From NCBI GenBank assembly GCA_017311185.1, contig JAESUZ010003293.1:496001-560000 (forward strand): a stretch of DNA of 64,000 bases. Reading direction: 5' to 3'. Origin of the DNA: Proteles cristata cristata. Taxonomy: Eukaryota > Chordata > Mammalia > Carnivora > Hyaenidae. The notes under the pieces are model-generated. The model was not told the origin of the DNA and made no database searches. It worked only from the letters and a program-made list of their open reading frames with translations. Positions 11,093-23,173 of this stretch are shown piece after piece; position 1 is the first letter of the stretch, and each line of letters opens with the position of its first letter. A program made the position numbers and the translations under genes.

Positions 11093-11499
11093 AGCTGTCC
11101 TAGTCATCCTAATCGATTTATATGAACGATGTGTTAATATTTGTTGTTGTGCAGCAAAATAATTAAGTGGCCGATACAAACAACATTGTGTTTCAGAGAA
11201 AGGGTTTTTCATGAATGTTATTTTTTAGTCATTTTACAGGAGACTAAAAGTAAACCATTTCTATACATAAATTATTCTTTCTATGATACTGTATGCATTT
11301 AAGTACATCTGTGGTGAATAATAATTTAATGTCAGTAATGAGCTATTCTTCAGCTATTTCATAGTGCAAACAGTCAAAACACAGGTGTCTGAAATTATTC
11401 CAAGTTGCAAACACACAAAAGTATATGTGCAAACAGTGTCACACTGGCAGGAGTTAGTCACCAAAATCTCCATTTTGGGGGGTTGGGGTCAGTCTAACC
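11093..11499. other. Single-copy stretch
   Basis: AT-rich sequence with no gene or repeat I can name. Confidence 0.5.
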
Positions 11500-11650
11500 A
11501 CACTTAATTCTCATTTCTCTTGATGGACTCATAGCCCCCAGAAGGCAGGGAACTTGTTATTTTCTTTATCTTTATATATCCAGGGCATAATCTGATGCAT
11601 AGCCAGTAAGTAGGTGCTCACTAAATAATCATCTATTGAATGAATACACA
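11500..11650 (+). mobile_element. L2 LINE 3' end
   Basis: The order 'agaaggcagggaacttgt', 'tccagggcataatctgatgca', 'gtaggtgctcactaaataat', 'tattgaatgaata' follows the L2 3' end. No coding remains. Confidence 0.7.
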
Positions 11651-12409
11651 TGACTAGCAAAGAGCTCAGGGTCCTCTGGACAACAATGAGAAATACTGAT
11701 GTGTGTTCACCATCAGAGCAGGGGCCAGCAGGGGCTCAGCTCCTAAAAATTAAGCTCAGACCACACACTGATCATTTCACAAGCTAACCATCAGCAGCAG
11801 TTGTTAAGACAAATAAATTAGTGACCTTAATAAGTCAACCATAAGCAATGCAGCAAAGCAAATGGTTATTCTGATATTTGTTCTCAGTTCCCATGGGGAG
11901 CGTTTCTGGGCTTCTCATTGTTGTCATCTGCCAGGAGTAAAAACTTTTGCCTGGTGAAGCCAACTGCCTGTTGGCCAGAGAAAAAGGACCCAAGTCACCT
12001 AAAATAATGCTGTTAAATTGGTTGTGTCCAAACATTGTAAATCCAAATATCCTGTTACTGAAAATTATAATTAATAGCAAATTTATGGTAGATTGTAGAA
12101 CATACTTTCTTTTTTACAATCTTGGTTATGTGGCAATGTTACTTATTGCATTTTCAAAGTCTTTAACAATGATGCAAAGGAAAAGAAAATACTGCCTCAG
12201 TGGCCCTTGCCAAATCAAAAAAATATAACACAAGGAATAAGAATAAGGATAGAAAGAGGTGTTTACCAATGATCCAGATACCAATTTAGAATAGTAAATA
12301 AATTATAATTGAGGTTCTTAAGAACTTTTTGAAGACAATGAGTAATACAATTTTGACAGAATAATCAAGCCACTGTTGTTAATAACGTCAACCACATGTG
12401 ACCTACTAT
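11651..12409. other. Single-copy stretch
   Basis: I see nothing beyond short open frames. One at 11947-12228 (93 aa) shows no recognisable domain and is probably chance. Confidence 0.45.
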
Positions 12410-12560
12410 ATCATTCATTTATTTATTCAACAGCACAGAGTGCGAGGTGCGGTGGACACAACAGCGATCACAGACGTGGCTCCTTCCCTTCATGCTGAAC
12501 AGTCGAATGGAGGAGACATATTGAATGAGAAATGGCAGAAGTGATGGGAGTTACAGAATG
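12410..12560 (-). mobile_element. L2 LINE 3' end, minus strand
   Basis: It starts 'ttcatttatttattcaacag' and continues with a degraded 'ggacacaacagcgatcac' and 'ctccttcccttcatgctga' block, the reverse orientation of the L2 3' region. Confidence 0.6.
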
Positions 12561-12612
12561 AGAAGAGGGTGTAAGGGGACCATATGAGAAGGCAGTAGAT
12601 ATGGGTGGTGGT

Positions 12613-12629
12613 GATGAAGGAGACTTCTT
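12613..12629. repeat. Left TSD of L1 stub
   Basis: GATGAAGGAGACTTCTT is repeated exactly at 12817-12833. Confidence 0.92.
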
Positions 12630-12816
12630 TTTTTTTTTTTTTTACAAATAGTTTATTGTCAAATTAGTTTCCACATAACACCCAGTGCTCATCCCCACAA
12701 GTGTCCTCCTCCATGCCCATCCCTCCTCCCCCCCACATCCATCAGTCATCAGTCTTTGTCAGCATTCAAGAGTCTCTCATGGTTTGCCTCTCCCCCTTTC
12801 CCCCACCATTTCCGCC
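12630..12816 (-). mobile_element. Young L1, 187-bp stub
   Basis: A T-run (12630-12643) is followed by the same 3' UTR as the L1 at 1641 (a TTTATTGTCAAATTAGTTTC block, then a CCCCACAAGTGTCCTCC block). It is truncated within the 3' UTR, so it has no coding sequence. Perfect 17-bp TSDs mark a recent insertion. Confidence 0.93.
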
Positions 12817-12833
12817 GATGAAGGAGACTTCTT
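12817..12833. repeat. Right TSD of L1 stub
   Basis: This is an exact copy of 12613-12629. Confidence 0.92.
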
Positions 12834-14459
12834 GAAGGAAAAGATACTCAGCTGTGACCTGAGCTGGGGATGGGAGGGGAATGGGCAGCAGGCCAGAAAA
12901 GTGTTCTAGGTAAGATCCAGAGGAGAGGAGGCTTGACTTATCTTATTCCCAAATGCCAGTCTATAAGCTAGGATTGCCACAATAAAGTATTAGACTCTTT
13001 CCCACTGAAGAGTTTATCAAAATTCAGGTAAGAAATGCTCATGTTACATAAGCATTCAACCAATTCTTTTGAATTACTGCTTTAGAGCCTGATATAAACT
13101 CTTCATATTAAACTGGAAGAATGTGAGGACTTGCAGTTCTGGTCTGACACGTAATAAGAAGCTGGAAGTTGCCGTTCTGTCCTGACAATAACTAAAAGCT
13201 GAACAAAGTGCAAAATCAACAACTCTTAGATCTAAAAGAGAAGTATGGTCATAGGGCAAACCACTGCTCCTAAAATCAGAAAGACAGGGGAATACAGAGA
13301 ATCACAACTTACCAAAGCACACACCTGCCAGCAGAAAGTTCCATGGGGACCAAGGCCAGGGCAGAGAAACCTGAACTGTAATGGACACACTGCTAGAAGC
13401 ATGTGTGGACAAATCTGAGAGCCAATGCTCTAAGGGGACTCAGTCATGGGAGATAGGGAAGAGGGACCACACTTTTGTGAGTTTTACCTCTTGGAGACCC
13501 ACCAGGTTCTCACAGGGAATATCACAGAAAAATCTCATGTTTTGGGTGGGGAGAGGGGGAAAAAAAAAACAACCATTCTGAAATATGCCAGAGCATTCGG
13601 TTCTTCCTAACAAGATCTACCCTGAGGAGAAACTATTTAACCACAGCCCTAACTTTCTGGGGTTTTATAAGAGTCTAACTGACCTGGGAAAAGAGAAATA
13701 CCCAACTATGACCAATGTGGCCCTTCTGTCCACCTACTGGGGGGGTGCTTGGAGAGGGAAAGACTAAGAAATACTTATGAAGTTCACAGTCCAGAGGCAC
13801 ATGCTTCCTAAAAGACTGAAACATACCAGTATAGGATGATCCCCTCCCCCTCCTTTTTACCAGCACACTGATAAAGGCCTATTTCTAACATTCCTTATAC
13901 CCACTACATCATGCCTGGCTATTAAGGCAAAATGAGAAGGCATGCTGAAAGGCAAAAAACAGTTTGCAGGGACAGAACAAGTATCAGAAGCAGACCCATT
14001 TATGACAGTCAGGCTGGAATGAAGAGACCAGGGATTTAAAACAACTATGACTAAGATGCTAAAGGCTTTAACAGATAAAGCAGATAGCATGCAAGAACAG
14101 ATTGGCAATGTAAGCGAAGAGATAGAAATTCTAAGAAAGAATCAAAAAGAAATGCTGAAGATAAAAAAAGATTTCTATACTAGAATGCAGAATGCCATGG
14201 ATGGGCTTGTTAGTAGACAGGATATGGCTAAAGAAAGAAACTGAGCATGAGGATAGCTAATTAGAAACCTCCAAAACTGAAAAGCAAAGACTAAAAGAAC
14301 TATAAAAAACAGGAGAATATCCAAGATCTGTGGGACATCTACAAATAGCGTAACATATGTGGAATGGAAATACCAGAAGAAGAAAAAGGAATTGAAGAAA
14401 TATCTGAAAACACAGTGACAAAGAACTGCCCCAAAGTAATGACAGACAGAAAACCACAG

Positions 14460-14705
14460 GGGCACCTGGGTGGCTCAGTCGGTTGAGTGTCCGACTTCGG
14501 CTCAGGTCATGATCTCACGGTTTGTGGGTTTGAGCCCCGCGTCGCGCTCTGTGCTGACAGCTCAGAGCCTGGAGCCTGTTTCAGATTCTGTGTCTCTCTC
14601 TCTCTCTGACCCTCCCCTGCTCATGCTGTCTCTCTCTCGCTCTCTCTCTCTCTCAGAAACAAGTAAAACATTTAAAAAAAAAATAAAAAGAAAAAACAAA
14701 TAAAC
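14460..14705 (+). mobile_element. CAN-SINE in L1 ORF1
   Basis: A full-length SINE with a long CT stretch and an A-rich tail. The 10-bp perfect TSDs AAAACCACAG lie at 14450-14459 and 14706-14715. The 77-aa open frame through it (MAQSVECPTSAQV...) is a SINE artefact. Confidence 0.95.
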
Positions 14706-14764
14706 AAAACCACAGAACCAGGGAGCTTGGAGAACACCAAGCAGAATAATACCCATCCCTGTCA

Positions 14765-14802
14765 ACAAACAAACAAACAAACAAACAAAGAAACAAAACC
14801 AA
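14765..14802. repeat. (CAAA)n microsatellite
   Basis: About eight CAAA units interrupt the L1 ORF1 remnant. Confidence 0.85.
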
Positions 14803-15123
14803 ACCTAGGCACATCATATACAAACTACAGAAGTAAAAAATACTTTAAGATGCCAGAGCAGGGAAAATACCTTACCTATAGAGGGGCAATGGTAAGAACT
14901 ACATTTGACTTCTCACAGCCATGTAAGCGAGAAGAGAGTGCAGAGAGATATTTAAAGCGTGGAGAGCATAAAACTAACAAACCTCGAATTCTATACCCTA
15001 TGATATAATCATTGAAAAGTAAAGCAGAAATATAGACTTTCTCAGACAACAAAAATTGAGGGATCCCCCCCCTTTCTTTTTTGCCAATAGCATTGCTTTT
15101 CAGGAAACATTAAAAAAAAATTC

Positions 15124-15306
15124 ATGGAGCACCCAGGTGGCTCAGTCAGTTGAGTGTCCAATCCTTAATTTTGGCTCAGGTCATGATCTCACAGTCATGG
15201 GATGGAGCCCTGTGTTGGACTCCACACTGAGTGTGGAGCATGCATATGATTCTCTCTTTCTCTCTGTCATTCCCCAACTTGTACTCTCTCTCCACTACAT
15301 CTCCGG
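15124..15306 (+). mobile_element. Older, diverged CAN-SINE
   Basis: GGAGCACCCAGGTGGCTCAG starts a diverged SINE that ends near CTCTCTCCACTACATCTCCGG. A weak 8-bp duplication, AAAAATTC, lies at 15116-15123 and 15307-15314. It splits the 3' end of L1 ORF1. Confidence 0.8.
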
Positions 15307-15823
15307 AAAAATTCTTTAGAAAAAAGGAAAATAGGTCAGAAACTTAGGTCTAATTAAGAAAGGAAGAACAATCGAGAAGGAATAATTGAAGGCAAAAACT
15401 TTTACTTCTATGCTTAATTGGTAACAGTTTGTTCAACATAAAGCAACAGTATAATTGATTATGTTGTATATATCCATACACTTATGTATACTTATGTATA
15501 GATGAAATGAATGAGCAATGATACAAGAGACAGGAGGGAGGAATTCAGAGGATTTTGTTCTTATAAGGTACTCATACTATCCATCAAGTGGTAGTGTTTG
15601 TTATTGGAAGGTGGACTTTGATTAACCATAAATGTGTACTGTGAATTCTAAGTCAAGTACTAAAACAAGTTAAAAAAAGGAATGTAATTGATATGCTAAG
15701 AAAGGAGAGAAGGTGAAATAATATAAAATGCTCAATTAGTATCACAAAAGGCAGAAAATATTGGAAGACATAGATGAGGACAAAGAATGAGGGCACCTAT
15801 AGAAAACGAGAATGAATATGGTA

Positions 15824-16036
15824 ATTTTTTAAAAAAAATTATTTATTTTGAGAGAGAGAACGTCTGGGAACAAGTGGAAGAGGGGCAGAGAGACAGAGGG
15901 AGAATGAGAATCCTAAGCAGGCTCTGTGCTGCTAGCACAGAGCTCGACACAGAGCTCGATCTCCTGAACCGTGAGATCATGACCTGACCCGAAATCAAGA
16001 GTTGATGCTTAACTGACTGAGACATCCATATGCCCC
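15824..16036 (-). mobile_element. CAN-SINE between L1 ORF1 and ORF2
   Basis: A minus-strand SINE with its T-rich tail at the left and CATATGCCCC at the right. The 12-bp perfect TSDs ATGAATATGGTA lie at 15812-15823 and 16037-16048. Confidence 0.93.
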
Positions 16037-16815
16037 ATGAATATGGTAGATATTAATCCAACTATATCAATAACCACTTTGAATGTCAATGGTCTAAATG
16101 CACCAATCAAAAGAGATTATCAGAGTAGAACAAAAAAACAAGACCCAACTATATACTGTTGATAAGAAACCCACTTTAAATATAAAGACCAATATAGATT
16201 AAAAGTAAGTGATGGGGATAGATATACCATGCTAACAGTAATCAAAAGAAAGCAGGAGTAGCTATATTAATTTCAGACATGGCAAACTTTACAGCAAGAA
16301 AGTTATAACAATTGTTAACAGGCGTACACCTAACAACAGAGAAGGAATATGGGAGGCAAAAACTGACAGGACTGTAAGGAAAAACAGATGAATCCAAACA
16401 CCCCTCCATCAGAAATGCACAGATCCAACACTCAGAAAATCAGTAAGCACATGGTAGATCTCAGTAACACCATCAAACAACTGGACACAATGAACATCTG
16501 TAGATTACTTCTTCCAACAAGAGATTACAAATTCTGTTCATGCCTATATGGAACATTCACCAAAACAGACCACATTTGGGACCATAAAGCATACCCTAAC
16601 AAATTTAAAAGAATAGGAATAATGTAATGTCTGCTGTTACACCACAATGAAATTAAACTAGAAATTGATAATGGATAGTTAGAAAATTTCCAAAATACTT
16701 GTAAATTAAACAACATATTTCTAGATAATACACAGGATAAAGAAGAAATTTCAAAAGAAATTTAAAATAGTTTGAACTAAACAGAAATGAAAACTCAACT
16801 TATGAAAATTTGCTG
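16037..16815 (+). pseudogene. L1M ORF2 endonuclease fragment
   Basis: This covers the start of ORF2, with a recognisable TLNVNGLNAPIK segment (near 16077) and a later DHIWDHKAYPNKFKRI segment (near 16568-16612). Frames are broken, and similarity ends near 16815 before the RT domain. Confidence 0.75.
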
Positions 16816-17399
16816 TGAAACTAAAACTGTTCTAAAAATCAAGTATTTCTAAAAACTGGAATACTTTCTCTTGATGTTTATTTCAAAACTAAATTGCTGT
16901 CTACTGACAATGACAGGCATGCCTCCTCCAAGCCTTTCCCTAATTAGGTGTTCTTGTGACATTATGGGTATGTACTTTTTCCTTGTATGTATTATACACC
17001 TCTATTTCTATAACAGAGTTGTATGAATGGAATTTGCCATAGACATTCACAATCTGTCTTATCTTAGCCACTTCAAAGATCTACCTTCTAAATACCATGA
17101 ATAACCAAAGTGTGTTCTCCAATGGGAAAGATTAATTTGAGCACAGTTTATTAACTGATTAAATCCCCTAAGGTGTGGGACTATACCAACTCAGATATAT
17201 TATTGATATTGAAGTAACAGTGCTCATTTCAGGGCATATTATTCTAATCAAACCTAAATAAGACAGGCTTTTTGGGTCACAGCAAATTAAATACAGCATT
17301 GTCCTAGATCATCTATATCAGACTATTGTTTAAATCTACTGTTTACTGGTGATACAGTCTCACAAAAACAGTGAGATGGTTTAGGTTTAGCACATTAAA
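16816..17399. other. Single-copy stretch
   Basis: AT-rich sequence with no feature I can name. Confidence 0.45.
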
Positions 17400-17585
17400 A
17401 AGAATGAATAAGTCACAGGAATAAAAGGCACACCATAGGGAACACAGTCAATGGCACTGTAATAGTGTTACATGGTAGCAGATGGTAGCTACACTTGTGA
17501 GCGGAGCATAATGTCGTTGTTGAATGACGATGTTATATACCCAAAACTAATGTAACATTGTGAGTCAACTAGACTAAAATAAAAC
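17400..17585 (+). mobile_element. L1M 3' end fragment
   Basis: The order 'accatagggaacacagtcaa', 'gtaatagtgttacatggtag', 'cccaaaactaatgtaacatt', 'gtgagtcaactagactaaaa' follows an L1M 3' UTR. Confidence 0.7.
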
Positions 17586-19861
17586 AAGGTTCTTAATATC
17601 ATGTTGAACAAAAGTCATTACTATTAAAGTGTTTTTTTAAAAATATTTTACTTTATTAGTCACCAGCCAAATTTCAAAAATAGATCTTTAGGCCTATGAA
17701 GAATTCAGCACCAATTCTGGACTAGAGAATTAAGAAATCAGTTGGCATTCTTGTGCCAAACTAGTTGGCAAAAGTTGAGATCAGAGTCATCCTTATGGAA
17801 GCGTGTGGTAATTATATTTCAAGAACTCCTACCATGATTTCTGGAGGAAGGGCTGAATGAATTCTACCTTTATATATTCTATTGACCTAACACTCAAATG
17901 AAATGTAAGTGAGGCAATCTATAAAGTATAGCTTCAGGATGTATAGTTTCTACATTGAAATCCATTCAATGAATCACTTCAAGTAGGCATTAGGAGAAAG
18001 AAAGGAAAAAGCTATTTTGCAAATGAACCTTTCTCTGCCTGTCCGGTACATGTGGTGGAGGTAGTGACTTGACTAGGCAGGTCCCATCAGTCTCAGGGTC
18101 CAGTGGCCTCCTGTGTATGCAGCCAGCCTCTTGCTTCCCACAGCCAATGGGGGAGTGAGAGGAGGTAATGTACTGCATGAGTAGCTACCAGGAGGAAAGA
18201 TGGGAGAAAAAAAAAGCTAAAGAAATATAGGATTTCAATCAAAGTCTGAAATTTGTAGAAGTGGTTTTGGTCTCCATATAGTAAAAATATTTATCCAAGA
18301 AACTCCTACTCGGGTGTGAACATCCTACTTCTAGTGGGATTTTGTTTGGCAAAGGGTTGGGAAAGAGTGGAAGCTAATACAGAACATGTCTATAAACAAA
18401 TTTATTTAGTTAGTACAGATTGACACATTCACTAGAGGATTTCAGCAATTACATGTGTAAAACTATTTCCTACAGTGGTTTCCTTTTGTGATTTTGCTAA
18501 TTTATTCAATCGAGGCCATTTTCATGCATTGACTGTAATAAGCCATTTAGCCACCCAGGCTGAAATGAACATATGGAGACTGCCTTCTTTCTACTTCTTC
18601 ACATAAATATAATTATATGGTGATATTAGAGAGTCACACTTTAATGAAGGAAAGTCAAGTAAGGTTGTTAATACCTTAAAATATGATGTTGTAATCTAAC
18701 TTTGCAGAAGAGCAATTTTTGAGTTTTGGCTGTGATATCTACATGAAATTATTCAATAAAATGCAAACCACTGTGTAAGTGTCAGGTGTTTGTATTTGTA
18801 GTCACTATGTATTTCTAATTCAGGTATAATTATAACAACACACAATCAAATCATATGTTTACAGAATTTTAACTTTAACCACTGTAAGTTCATTGAAATA
18901 CATATTCTCAGCTCAGAAGAACTTTGATTATAATTATCTAGTCATACATATTTCCATATAAGTGTTGGTATAATTCAATATATTAATTATTAAATAACAT
19001 CTACCTTTTAAATTCTGGTTTAGCCATTATCAGGGCTCACATGCCTTACATTTATATGCTTAATAAATATTTGGTAAATGAGTAAAGCCTATTCAAGTTT
19101 GACTAGTCCTCACAGAAGAAAAGCAATAGAGATGAATACTTATATTTGTGAAAATTATTTGCAAAATAATTTTTTCACAACTTGAGAATTTTTATTTCTT
19201 AAACATCTATTATTTTCAAATATATTTGTAACCAATAAATTAAAGTGCAGAGTGGCTTTACTTAAATAAAGAATTATATAAGTGCTATCATGGGGAAGGA
19301 GTAAGTATCTATTAACTATATTTATATGAAGTAGAGTCCTCAAAATAGCTGGGAATCATTAGCTTTGTTCTAGAGCATGGGTGGGCTATCCAGGTAGGGT
19401 ACTGCAGGGATTGGTAGGGTCCTGGCATTCAAGGCAGAGAAAACTTGGGAGAGTTGGTCCATGGAGTAGGCTGAGTGACCAGCTACCAAAATCTCTTAAG
19501 ATGGAGTCTTAGATTCCTGGGCCACTTGAGGGCTCTCTGGGCTAGGTGCAGAAAGGTAAGATGAAAAGATATTCAAGAGCACCCTCTACTATAAATGAGT
19601 AGGTTGGGGAAGGAATTCTATCACTTCATTGTTTTAGAATTAGGTTGTAATTATATTTTTAAGAAATGTTAAAAATCCTTATTAATAATGGAGAGGGAGG
19701 ATGGTAAATTTTTTTACCCCTTGAAGTGCCATGTTGAATTTCTTTTGTTCCTTCCTTTCTTTGGTCATTTGTTTGACCACAATAAAATCAAGGCCATTTC
19801 TATGGGTTTTACTTTGGGGCTAATTTAACTTGCAATTACCATCTTGATATAATGGCAATTC
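17586..19861. other. Single-copy block
   Basis: About 2.3 kb of AT-rich sequence contains no gene I can support. A possible L2 3' scrap (cttaataaatatttggtaaa) lies near 19060-19080. Bases 18040-18180 are more GC-rich and unassigned. Confidence 0.45.
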
Positions 19862-19866
19862 GATGG

Positions 19867-20267
19867 TGTTATTGGTTAAACTGTGCCCTCCAAAAAGATA
19901 AGTTAAAGTCCTAACTCCGGGTATCAGTGCCCGTGATCAGTGCCAGATAATGTCAGGTTAAGATGAGGTCATTAAGATAGGCCCTAATCCAATGTGACTA
20001 GTGCTCTTTAAAGATGAAGAAATAGAGACACACAGGGAGAACACCATGCGAAGACAGAAGCAAGAGATCGGAGTGCTGTATGGACACATCAGAGAACACC
20101 AAGGATTACTAGCCATCACCGGAAGTTCAGAGCCCTCAGAGGGAACCAGGCTTGCTGACTCCTTAATTGCGGACTTCTAACCTCTAGTACTGTGACATAA
20201 CAAGTTTCTGCTGTTCCAGCCACCCAATTTGTGAGACTTTGTTACAGCCATCTTGGAAACTAGTACA
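19867..20267 (+). mobile_element. MLT1-type solo LTR (ERVL-MaLR)
   Basis: It begins TGTTATTGGTTAAACTGTGC and ends AACTAGTACA, with the usual TG...CA ends. Internal blocks follow the MLT1 plan: 'agttaagatgaggtcatt'-like, 'cctaatccaatgtgac', 'acacagggagaacaccat', 'ccacccaatttgtgagac'. Possible 5-bp duplications GATGG (19862-19866) and GTTGG (20268-20272) differ by one base. No internal retroviral region is present, so this is a solo LTR. Confidence 0.85.
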
Positions 20268-20272
20268 GTTGG

Positions 20273-21175
20273 CAACCTGCCTCCTCTCACTGCTTTCTTC
20301 TATAGATCTGCATGGTGTGGAAGAGGCCAGGTTCTACCCAGAGAGTCTGGAAACTAAGGCCCCTGCTGAAGTTCTCAGAGACCTAAAGCAGTGTAGGAAG
20401 TAGAAACAGCTACCTTTGTGATCACTAATTTTCTGGGCTGAGAGGGTCCAATGAGATCAGTTCTGCTTCTACCAGGCCAGCAACTTTCTCCGTCTGGCTT
20501 TTACAGCGGGCACAGGGTTGCCACAGTCACTTGAAACAAAGACTGGCCCCAAAGTGTACTTCTAAGCAAGGGTTTTCCCCAAATGACAAATTGAGGGGTG
20601 AAAAACTTAAGGCAATCTTCTCAAAACTGGCATTTTCACTTCAAACGTTGCGTGGAAGTATAAGAAAAAAAAATCAAGTATCGACCTCTAAAGGAAGAAG
20701 TTGGAGCTATTTTAAAAGCCAAGTTGCTGATAATGGCCATCACGCCACTCTCCCTTGCCTTTAAGCCTAACCTAAGTAACTAAGATCAAGTTACTTTATT
20801 TTTGGCCTAGCAAACCTTACGATCAGTAATTCCCATCTTTATAATGTATAAGGGAATATTAAAATTATAGTATGGTGACAAAATCTGTGTATGGCCAAAT
20901 ATTAAAAAAAACTTAAGAACACGCATGGAGGAGATGTACGTCTGGTAGCCACTGACCGAGAAAATATGTAATGATCAAAATCCTTTGATAATGTGTTTAA
21001 ATGAATTTTATTAATCACAACAGTATCTGCATATAGCTGAAAACATACCAAGATGTACCAGGCCTCCTCTCTACAGACCATCCTTAACGTGCCTTCGGGT
21101 CTGGGGCTGTCCCAGTTAGCTTTAAGACTCCTGGGGAATTCAGGTTCACAGGTCTGAAAATGGTCCCCTGGCTTA
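20273..21175. other. Single-copy stretch
   Basis: No gene or repeat is recognised. An open frame at 20531-20764 (77 aa) is unremarkable. Confidence 0.45.
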
Positions 21176-21475
21176 TTTGTTTGCTCATTCATTTGCAAGT
21201 ATTTACTGAATGCTTACGATGTGCTATACACTTCTCTAAGTGCTGGGGAGGCATCAGGAATACACTAAATCTGCCGTTCTATTGGGGTGGGACAGTCAAT
21301 AAATAAACAAATACACAATATGAGTGGTGAGAAATGGTATAAAGCTAATAAGGCAGGGTGAGGGGACAGAGAGAGATGGGGTGCGAGGGCTGCCTCCTTG
21401 ATAAGGTGCCATTCTAAAGTAAGGGAGATGGCCATGTGGGGACCAACGTGTGGCCGGCCTGTGAACTGTAACAGT
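21176..21475 (-). mobile_element. L2 LINE 3' region, minus strand
   Basis: 'gctcattcatttgcaag' is followed by 'tgctatacacttctctaag', 'tgctggggaggcatcagga', 'gacagtcaataaataaacaa' and 'gccatgtggggacc', which follow L2 read backwards. Confidence 0.75.
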
Positions 21476-22446
21476 GGGGTATGGAGACATAACTGAAATC
21501 ACACTTGAAGGAAAACCTTGGTTAAGACCATCGTAATACTGAAAACATCCTATCTTCCCTTCAAGTTTTGCTTGTGTGAGAGGTACACAGTATTCTCTGA
21601 GAGGTCAGTGAAACAGTTATGGTTGTTACTAGGAATCTTGCGTGAGGGCCCGGGGTCAGGGAGAGGAAGTTACATACCTGTGTAAGTGTGTGCATATGTG
21701 TGTGTGCACGCAGGTGCGTGTTCACACATGCACACGTAAAGCTCTCAAAGAGCCTTTCCAAGACCGATGGTCCCAGCCTTGCTCAGTCCCATGTCATAGA
21801 ACCACAGCTTAAAATCAAAACAGGCAAATTAGCTGATCTTCAGAAGTCTAACAGTCATCGGCAAGGGCTGAGTGTGAGCCTAATTGGCAAAAAACCCACG
21901 AATAATCTCCAAATCAATTTTTCAGTTTTCTTTTAGAATCCCTAAATACAATTCAAGCAGTTAAAAGATCTTTCCTCAGAGTGAGTTAGATTTTAGTGAC
22001 GCATTTCCCTTTACGAAGTCCTTGAAACAAGCTGGGGTCCCCCTGCACGTGAACATCAACACGCTAAAAGTGCACTAATCTCGTCCTACCGTGAGGTCAT
22101 CTGGAAGAGAGGGTGTGCATTTGGGGCACTTACTTGCAATCCTGACTTAAACACAGCAGCATACACACGTTACTTTTACGAGGATCTCAAAGTACATCGC
22201 ACATTATAAGTGACCTGCCACTCCTTTAGTTTTGAGGTCTTACAGAGAGTTCATTTATCCATAGCCAGGAATACTAACTCTTTCCAGAGACATTGGGGGG
22301 TTTTAAATGTAACTTCTGAGAATGCAAGGCTATGGATAAAGTCATATCTAAAGTAACTTGGGTATAGAAATAAATGTAAAAGTTCTTCTTTATACACACA
22401 CACACACACACCAACCACTTGGATGATATGAAAGGACAGGAAAAAA
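21476..22446. other. Single-copy stretch with GT-rich tract
   Basis: Bases 21680-21740 are a GT/CA-rich purine-pyrimidine alternating tract, and 22394-22411 is (AC)9. No gene is seen. Confidence 0.5.
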
Positions 22447-22450
22447 GTTA

Positions 22451-22656
22451 AAAAAATTTTTTTATTGTTTACTTATTTTTGAGAGAAAGAGAGAGCAGAG
22501 GAGGGGCAGAGAATGAGGGAGACATAGAATCTGAAGCAGGCTCCAGGCTCTGAGCTGTCAACACAGAGCCCGATGCGGGGCTTGAACCCACGGACCATGA
22601 GATCATGACCTGAGCCGAAGTCAGATGTTTAACTGACTGAGCCACCTACGTACCCC
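22451..22656 (-). mobile_element. CAN-SINE
   Basis: The reversed SINE runs from a T-rich tail to CCACCTACGTACCCC. TSDs are not clear because both flanks are A/T-rich. Confidence 0.9.
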
Positions 22657-23159
22657 AAGAAAAATTATTTTTATATATGCCAGTGTTAAGAGCAGTTTGA
22701 TGGTCTGTGCTCTGACACAAGGGGAGTAGGGCTGCTGTGTGGTGACAGCCAGGTCTGCAGTCTCCTGTAAGACAGGAGGGGGCGTCTAACACACTACCGT
22801 ACAGCTGCAGTACAAGGTTATGGCAGTGACCATGAATAAATGCTTACATCAGGATGAATTATATCACATGTTCAGGGATGTAACTTGCTTTTGGTGGGAA
22901 CAAAGAGACATTGCTTGATGGAGAAGTCTCAAGTCCACTGACTTTTGAAAAGAAATATATTGTGATATGGAAGGGAATTGTTACCTGGGCACACTGGCCA
23001 CCTTACTGACAAGGAGGATTAGGTGAGAAAGCATCTGATATTGCTAGAAATTTTAGAAATATTAAAAAAGAAAAGTCTAGTTTCAGGACAGTAAAAGTCT
23101 AGTTTCAGTCGAGCATGTTGGTGTGCTAAAAAAAGACCTTCTCAGTGGCAGCCATTCTT
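22657..23159. other. Single-copy stretch
   Basis: No feature recognised. Confidence 0.45.
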
Positions 23160-23173
23160 AGTATACCTAATGG
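23160..23173. repeat. Left TSD of L1 stub
   Basis: AGTATACCTAATGG is repeated at 23674-23687. Confidence 0.9.

Larger units (their letters stand above)
14047..15340 (+). pseudogene. L1M ORF1 remnant
   Basis: An open start at 14047-14244 encodes a Lys/Glu-rich coiled-coil-like segment (KALTDKADSMQEQIGNVSEE). Downstream pieces include GIPEE-like and PKQNNTH-region matches, and a C-terminal block near 14916-15000 (CKREESAERYLKRGEH, then PRILYP). Intact ORF1p is an RNA-binding trimeric chaperone for L1 RNA. This copy is broken by stops, frameshifts and two SINEs (14460-14705 and 15124-15306). Confidence 0.7.
13060..16815 (+). mobile_element. Old L1M LINE, 5' half (5' UTR, ORF1, start of ORF2)
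   Basis: The element runs from a probable 5' UTR (about 13060-14040; start uncertain) through ORF1 (about 14047-15330), a long spacer, and the ORF2 endonuclease region (about 16040-16810). It then loses similarity where the RT linker should follow. It holds three SINEs. A retained 5' UTR without a 3' end is unlike simple 5' truncation, so the 3' half was probably lost by deletion. Confidence 0.75.

Noticed and set aside
14470..14703. Recurring open frames of the type AQSVxxPTSAQVMISRF
   Set aside because: The same peptide recurs (for example 30870-31091, 34346-34567, 55725-55982, 62118-62402) because every SINE carries the same sequence. It is a repeat artefact, not a gene family.
114..16815. 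The L1 3' part near the window start and the L1 5' part at 13060 as two halves of one element
   Set aside because: Although they meet at a similar ORF2 position, the order along the DNA is wrong and the first element likely continues left beyond the SINE at the window edge. Coincidence is the simpler reading.
21688..21936. 82-aa Cys-rich frame (CICVCARRCVF)
   Set aside because: The Cys residues come from a GT-rich simple tract. No domain is visible.
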